A stretch of DNA of 64,000 bases from Siphonodentalium dalli. Taxonomy: Eukaryota; Mollusca; Scaphopoda; Gadilida; Siphonodentaliidae. Positions 58,748 through 64,000 of this stretch are shown here, in pieces. Each line of letters starts with the position of its first letter. Positions within the stretch are counted from its first letter, which is position 1. Where the stretch lies: NCBI GenBank assembly GCA_032622095.1, contig CP136063.1, positions 114,348,723 through 114,412,722 of the forward strand, given 5' to 3'. The notes beneath the pieces were generated by a model. That model ran no database searches and was not told the DNA's origin. It worked only from the letters and a program-made list of their open reading frames with translations. The position numbers were made by a program, and so were the translations under genes.

Positions 58748-59921
58748 GGCCAAAGAAAAAAGATACTATGTTTCCGTACATCGACCGACCCTAAAAATAA
58801 CCCGCCGACCCTAATCTTTTTATTGATATTTTGAGATTTTTTTTTTTTTACTGTTTTTGCCGCTAATGCTCATAAATATTGATAATCATTAGGTGCAAAA
58901 CACATGGTTTCTAACATAAGCCTGTGATAAGTGACATGAAGTGTGACAGTTGTCTCAAAAGCCACAGCTAGGTGTGTGATGGGTTGTGGATTGATAGGCA
59001 TGAATCTTGCAATTTTAATTTCAAGAGAGTGGATCTCATGCCTCATGAGTTCCAAATAAACATGCATGCCCATTTATTATTTTCTTGGGAAATCCCCCCC
59101 CCCCCCCCCCCCCCCCCCTGCACAGTGCTTATCTGAGTCTGCAAGTTTATTAATTTTGAGGCTCTGAAAAGTATATGGCATACATGTGAACATGTCAATA
59201 TCGAATAAAACTCTACATGACACATACTATGTTGATTCCTATGCTTGACCTACATGTACTATAAATTTTTTAACTATAGTTGATGTTTTGCTCAGAGTTA
59301 TTTGGGTCTGCACTGTTTTAACTTTCAATGGAATTTTTCCTGTGCACTATTATTTGGGCCTGCACTTTTATTTGAAGCCTGAGAGTACCGGTAGGAACAC
59401 TATAAACAGGCATGTGTGTATCTGTATATATACATGTATATAGGTTATGACCACATATGTTAGGAGTACAGCTACTGTTTCCAAAAACCAGGCATGCTAG
59501 GTTGGGTGCACTGGCTACCTCTAGACAATGGGATGCTGTTGTCACAATACAAGTACGGTATAATGGCGGTATTATGGGTAAAATTCTTATAAAAGTTAGT
59601 GACATCAATCTCATACCAAGTTTATAGCCAAATTTATAAAATGTGGTATGTGAAAAATAAATAACATCCTTATTAAAGCATGAAGTAAGTTTGATCTTTC
59701 ATCAATCTTAATGTATATTTCCTAGTGCTGTGTTTATCAAGTAATACTTTCCCACAACACAAGTTGGCATTTTATGTCATTTTCGGTCGAGGTAATTCAA
59801 TATTTCTGCAGCTGGATAAAAAATATCAAAATAAAATAAAAAAAAAAATTTCCCTACCTTAGTAACCTACCATAATTTTTTCACTTCGTTATCGGAAACA
59901 TACTATCTTTTTTCTTTGGCC
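58748..59921. mobile_element. 1.17-kb PIF/Harbinger-like element with TAA duplication
   Basis: GGCCAAAGAAAAAAGATACT at the left and AGTATCTTTTTTCTTTGGCC-like sequence (one or two changes) at the right, extended by ATGTTTCCG / CGGAAACAT. TAA precedes the left end (58745-58747) and follows the right end (59922-59924). No transposase; a poly-C tract at 59093-59118 lies inside. Confidence 0.75.
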
Positions 59922-60659
59922 TAAGTGGCCAATACTTGTAAAAACATAACCCTACCCCCTTAACTGGCTCTCGTCACATTTTGCTCTTCTGCTAGTCCAA
60001 GTGGTTGTTGTGGAAAACACCACAACTGTGAAAAATGTGATAAAAGCATGACACTTGGCAGATATGTTTCTTATACACTACTGCTCATTTTCACTTGTGG
60101 CGACATTCGCAACAGTCTCTTCTTAGCAACGGTTGCTAGGCAACTACCCGGCATAGAATTAATGCACATATGACTGATATTATGTGAGTTCTAACAAACT
60201 AAATTACGTCGTGTAGCATTTTTATGGTGAAAAAAATTGTTGTCAGTTTTGACCTGACTGACAAACTGCCATAGTTTTTACTTACAGGTGGTGACGGTTG
60301 CTAGGGACACACCCAAAATATAAAAATGCACATATGACTGATATTATGGTTGCTTTAACAAACTAAACTACACCAAATAGCACTTTTATGTTGAAAATGA
60401 TAATAGTTGTTAGTGTTGAGCTGGCTGAAAAATGTACCATATAATTCTTACTTATATGAGTGGTGTCTGTTGCCAGGGTCATACCCGAAATACAAAAAAT
60501 GCACTGATATTATAGTAGTTTTAACTAAACTCATTTTGTATGGTGTTAATGTGAGCCTAACCAGAATGTGCTACAAATTTAGTTTCCATATGGGTACAAT
60601 TATCCATTATGCTTCACCAGTTCAGGTATCGGGAATTCGAAATGTGAGTTGAAAAGTCG
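59922..60659. other. intergenic DNA with short tandem blocks
   Basis: GGTTGCTAGG..GCACATATGACTGATATTAT recurs at 60130, 60297 and 60474 with about 170-bp spacing. No gene. Confidence 0.6.
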
Positions 60660-63560
60660 TTGCTTATATTTTATATGAGGCATGACCAAAATAGTTGTAT
60701 AAGCCATAGACCAACACAGCTAGATGTATAATGTAAGTCACGGACCCACTATACTATATATGAAGAACATAGGGCCAGCCACCAATATGTTAGCCATGGA
60801 CCTAGCCTAAAATAGTTGGCACATATACATAGTCATAGGACCCATGGCCATACATATATATTAGGATATGTATAGTCCATGAACCAGACCGCTTCATATA
60901 AGCCCTTATATATTGGCCTTGGATCCAGGCATTTATAGACTAGGCATACACCATTTAACCGCAATGTTAGACGGGTTATACCTGGTCACCAATGCTGCAA
61001 TGGAGCGATACCATGTTATAGAAATACAATAGTATACTCTATGACGATGGACCCAGCCCATTATACATGTATGATACCTAAGCTGCATTTTTAAGGACCA
61101 TGACACGGTTGTATGGTTCAAATACCCAAGTCCCCCATGTACTCAGATACCATAGACCAAGTCCGATGCACAATCCAGTACAGTAAGTACACCATGGATT
61201 CAGGATCATATATATGGTATGAACATATGGGACAGTTTTGTTACAGATCAACCTATACATAGATATTGGGCCGATGCCACATATATGAAGGTTAAGGGTG
61301 GAGGCGCCTATAAATAGCCCACATACATGGCACTGTAGGTTGGCCATGGACACATGCCCATATGTGTAGACCATGGACCAAGGCCGATATATGTATGCCA
61401 TATAGCATTGTACCCAGGCATAATCAGGTGTATATACGTAGGAATGGACCCACCCCTTATACGTGGTATATCTACACCAAAGACCCTAAGGCACGTTTAA
61501 GTAGTGCTAATACCCAGATGACTATAATTATGTATGTATTGGATACAGGTCCCTAAATATAAGCTACGGAACCGACATTATTAGTCAATTCATAGATTCA
61601 CATACCGGTATATGCTGGTAGGCAATGGACTGATCCACATATATAGGAGACATATGGACTCCAGGCCCTAGGGATAAGCCATGGACCAAAATGCATGTGC
61701 ATGGATCCACGTCTCTATATGCATGCCATGCAACACCCTATAGGATTGAGGTCCCTATAGATTGGCCGTGTGCTCCACTATGGCTATGGATCCAGGCTCA
61801 TACAAGTAGGAAATTGAGACGGCCACTATGGACAGCCCATGTATCCAGGCTGATTTAGTTATGACCTTATCCAACAGTTATGACCTTATTACCAGGCATT
61901 TATATGTAAGACATGAACCCATGCCATGGTTGTACATGTTACATGACTACCTAGGTTATAATCACAGCCATGTATACGTCATGGACCCATGTGGACACCA
62001 CATGTAGCGCAATTACACCTCTGCCTATATTTATGAACTCATGACATGTACCCAGGTCTAATATCAGGATTGGGTCGATTACATGCCAATGTAATCGATT
62101 ACGATTACAATTACTTTTGATTTACATGATTACGATTACTGATTACATTTTTCCCAATGTAATCGATTACGATTACAATTACTTTAGTAAATGTAATCGA
62201 TTACTTTTTGATTACATCTGATTGCAATTGTTAGTTTCCAACCATTTTGATCATATAGCAATAAATAATGAAATAATTCAAATTAACATTACAAATTTGA
62301 TTGAATAAAGACATCACTGCATAATATGGTAACAAGAAACGACTGAAACTATAGAAAGATGAAAGCAATAAAATAAACATATAAACTTTTTTACATTTAC
62401 ATGTATTGGAAAGGTTTCATCATGAAGTTATGCACCAATTTATTGGGAATACATTATGTTTTATGTGTATTTATTTATGTAAATATATTTTAATATATTT
62501 TTAATTTTCTTACATGTATTCAAACTAACGCATAATATTTATGAAAATATCACCAGAAACAATTATAAATTATTTGCATGTTCTGTTAGATTCAATACCC
62601 AGCACAATGAAGATAACACTAAGATTTATTTGATGATCATCCATTGTTAATCCTGATGAGGATTAAATGAGGCTCAACTCCAGGAGTGCAGTAAATGACA
62701 AACCAGCTAATTAGGTCTACCAATGTACATCACACCTGCTTTGTTCAGTTAATTATAGCCCTATTGTACCAGTGTGACTCTACAGCCATTGTCTCAGTGC
62801 AGCAGTCCCAATTCAATTTAATCATAATTGAAGTTGGCTAGCCTATTTATTCATATTGGAACATTTCATTGTCTGTATCACAAGTTTATTGCCATTCATG
62901 TTGTATTCAACAATTGTGTGTTGTTATCTGTGTCCACTGCCATAATATACATACACACTGTACCACTAACATAACACATGACATGATTGTACTAACTTTC
63001 TAATATGTTGTTTGTATCTTTGCACACTCCACAGTATGAGACTATGAGTATCCAATAGCTATCCATATGGATATTTTAGTAAAAGTAATCAAAATGTAAT
63101 CATGATTAAAGGTACATTTGAAAGTAATCGATTACGATTACTTGTAATCAAGAAATGTCACTATTACTGATTACAGACGATTACCTCAATTTTGTAATCG
63201 ATTACTTTGATTACGATTACCCCAACCCTGAGGTCTATACAGCAAATCCATAGAACCAGCCCTAAATGGTATACCATCGGCCCAGACCCCTTTCTATGAC
63301 ATGGACACGGTAGTTAAGACACGTCATTTGATGCAGTTCCATATAGATAGGTCATGAACCATGGTAACTATGGGTTGATAATGGGCCCATGGCTGCCCAT
63401 GTAAATAGGAAATGGGCACCGTTTCCTAAAGGTAGTTCATGGTATCGCAGTCTGAAATAGGCCATGCTCATGTACGAGCTCCTATAGACATGTAAATGAC
63501 CCATGCCAATGTATTGACATATATGTAGTTATGGCATGGATAGGAAGGACACACAGTTAG
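60660..63560. repeat. degenerate CCATGGACC minisatellite, split by a hAT-like element
   Basis: CCATGGACCCAGGC-like words alternate irregularly with ATATATGTA-like words every 40-60 bp through 60660-62060, and again in 63231-63560. The DNA reads on across the inserted element (CCCAGGTCTA / AGGTCTATACAG). No open frame is supported. Confidence 0.75.
62065..63230. mobile_element. 1.17-kb hAT-like element with AATCGATTACGATTAC ends
   Basis: CAGGATTGGG at the left and CCCAACCCTG at the right. Inside each end are several AATCGATTACGATTAC motifs. AGGTCTA lies at 62054-62060 and again at 63231-63237, four bases off the left end, probably the target duplication. Termini of the form CAGxGTTGGG are typical of hAT elements. 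The AT-rich body has no transposase. Confidence 0.8.
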
Positions 63561-64000
63561 TTCCTACCGTATAGAAACTGGTGAGGATGCTACCACACCA
63601 TGATATAGTGTTCTGCATCATGGATTCCATTGTCAAATGTAGTAGTGTGAATGTCGGATTCCATGGGGGGGGGGGGGGGGGGGTCAGGTGGTATCGACAT
63701 AAATGTGGGTCAATATTTTTTACATGTCTCATTAAAATGTATTCCAACAATCCATTGATGGAAGATACAATCATAAACTCCACACATGTATGTCATTTTG
63801 ATAAAAAGTTTAGATTTGTCAATGGTAGGTGGTTACCTAGCAACATTGAAACCTCAATACCAATCTGCCACATGCGAATCACATGAGAATGCATCAGTAC
63901 ACAATACAACAACCTTTTAGTGATGCATTATTGTCAATATAAGCATAATGTGGCATATTTTGAAACAATTATATCATGTAAATTTCCCGAAACGCATACC
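63561..64000. other. right edge, poly-G tract, no gene recognised
   Basis: Poly-G at 63666-63682. Frames on both strands run through it but have no family similarity. Confidence 0.5.

Noticed and set aside
1-64000. CRISPR array, operon, rRNA or intact tRNA
   Set aside because: Tandem repeats here lack regularly spaced unique spacers; no bacterial gene order, rRNA or cloverleaf-forming tRNA was seen.

Overview
The window is nuclear DNA of an animal, most likely a marine invertebrate. Two conserved animal genes are split by spliceosomal introns (GT..AG, pyrimidine-rich acceptors). There are no operons, and repeats and inverted-repeat transposons dominate. Frequent TACATGTA/ACCGGTA strings and an Asp-rich, possibly secreted protein lean towards a lophotrochozoan such as a mollusc. 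That is an inference; no rRNA, mitochondrial or lineage-specific gene settles it.

Layout. 1-10.7 kb (minus strand): three exons of a homolog of NR2C2AP; the last coding exon lies beyond the left edge. Its 7.9 kb first intron holds head-to-tail repeat arrays. 10.7-11.0 kb: a 280-bp interval between two divergent start codons, probably a shared promoter. 11.0-17.1 kb (plus strand): a four-exon homolog of human C15orf40 (UPF0235/DUF167, YggU family), complete, with a probable mitochondrial leader. 17-21.4 kb: intergenic DNA with foldback elements. 21.47-26.73 kb: a 5.27-kb DNA transposon with long terminal inverted repeats. It carries a decayed gene for a protein type I recall as a multicopy, uncharacterised invertebrate family. 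Beside its right end is a palindromic array made of its own end sequences. 27.4-29.6 kb (minus strand): a long exon for a very acidic Asp/Glu-rich protein with dibasic sites and three identical 15-residue repeats; its frame is broken once. 30-46.5 kb: mainly miniature transposons, a segmental duplication (30.35/31.2 kb), a 1.1-kb tandem duplication (34.9-36.9 kb) and a 1.3-kb element with CTTAAG palindrome clusters. 46.5-50.5 kb: a minus-strand CAGA-tailed element interrupted by a TTAA-flanked element. 51.4-51.6 kb (minus strand): a candidate first exon of an unknown Cys-pair protein. 51.8-64 kb: tandem arrays, further TTAA, hAT-like and TAA-flanked elements, and a degenerate minisatellite split by a hAT-like element.

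Nearly all the remaining open reading frames are shadows of repeats. Only NR2C2AP and C15orf40 are firmly identified genes. The item most worth following up is the 5.27-kb inverted-repeat element and its protein. Homology statements come from remembered family sequences; no search was run.
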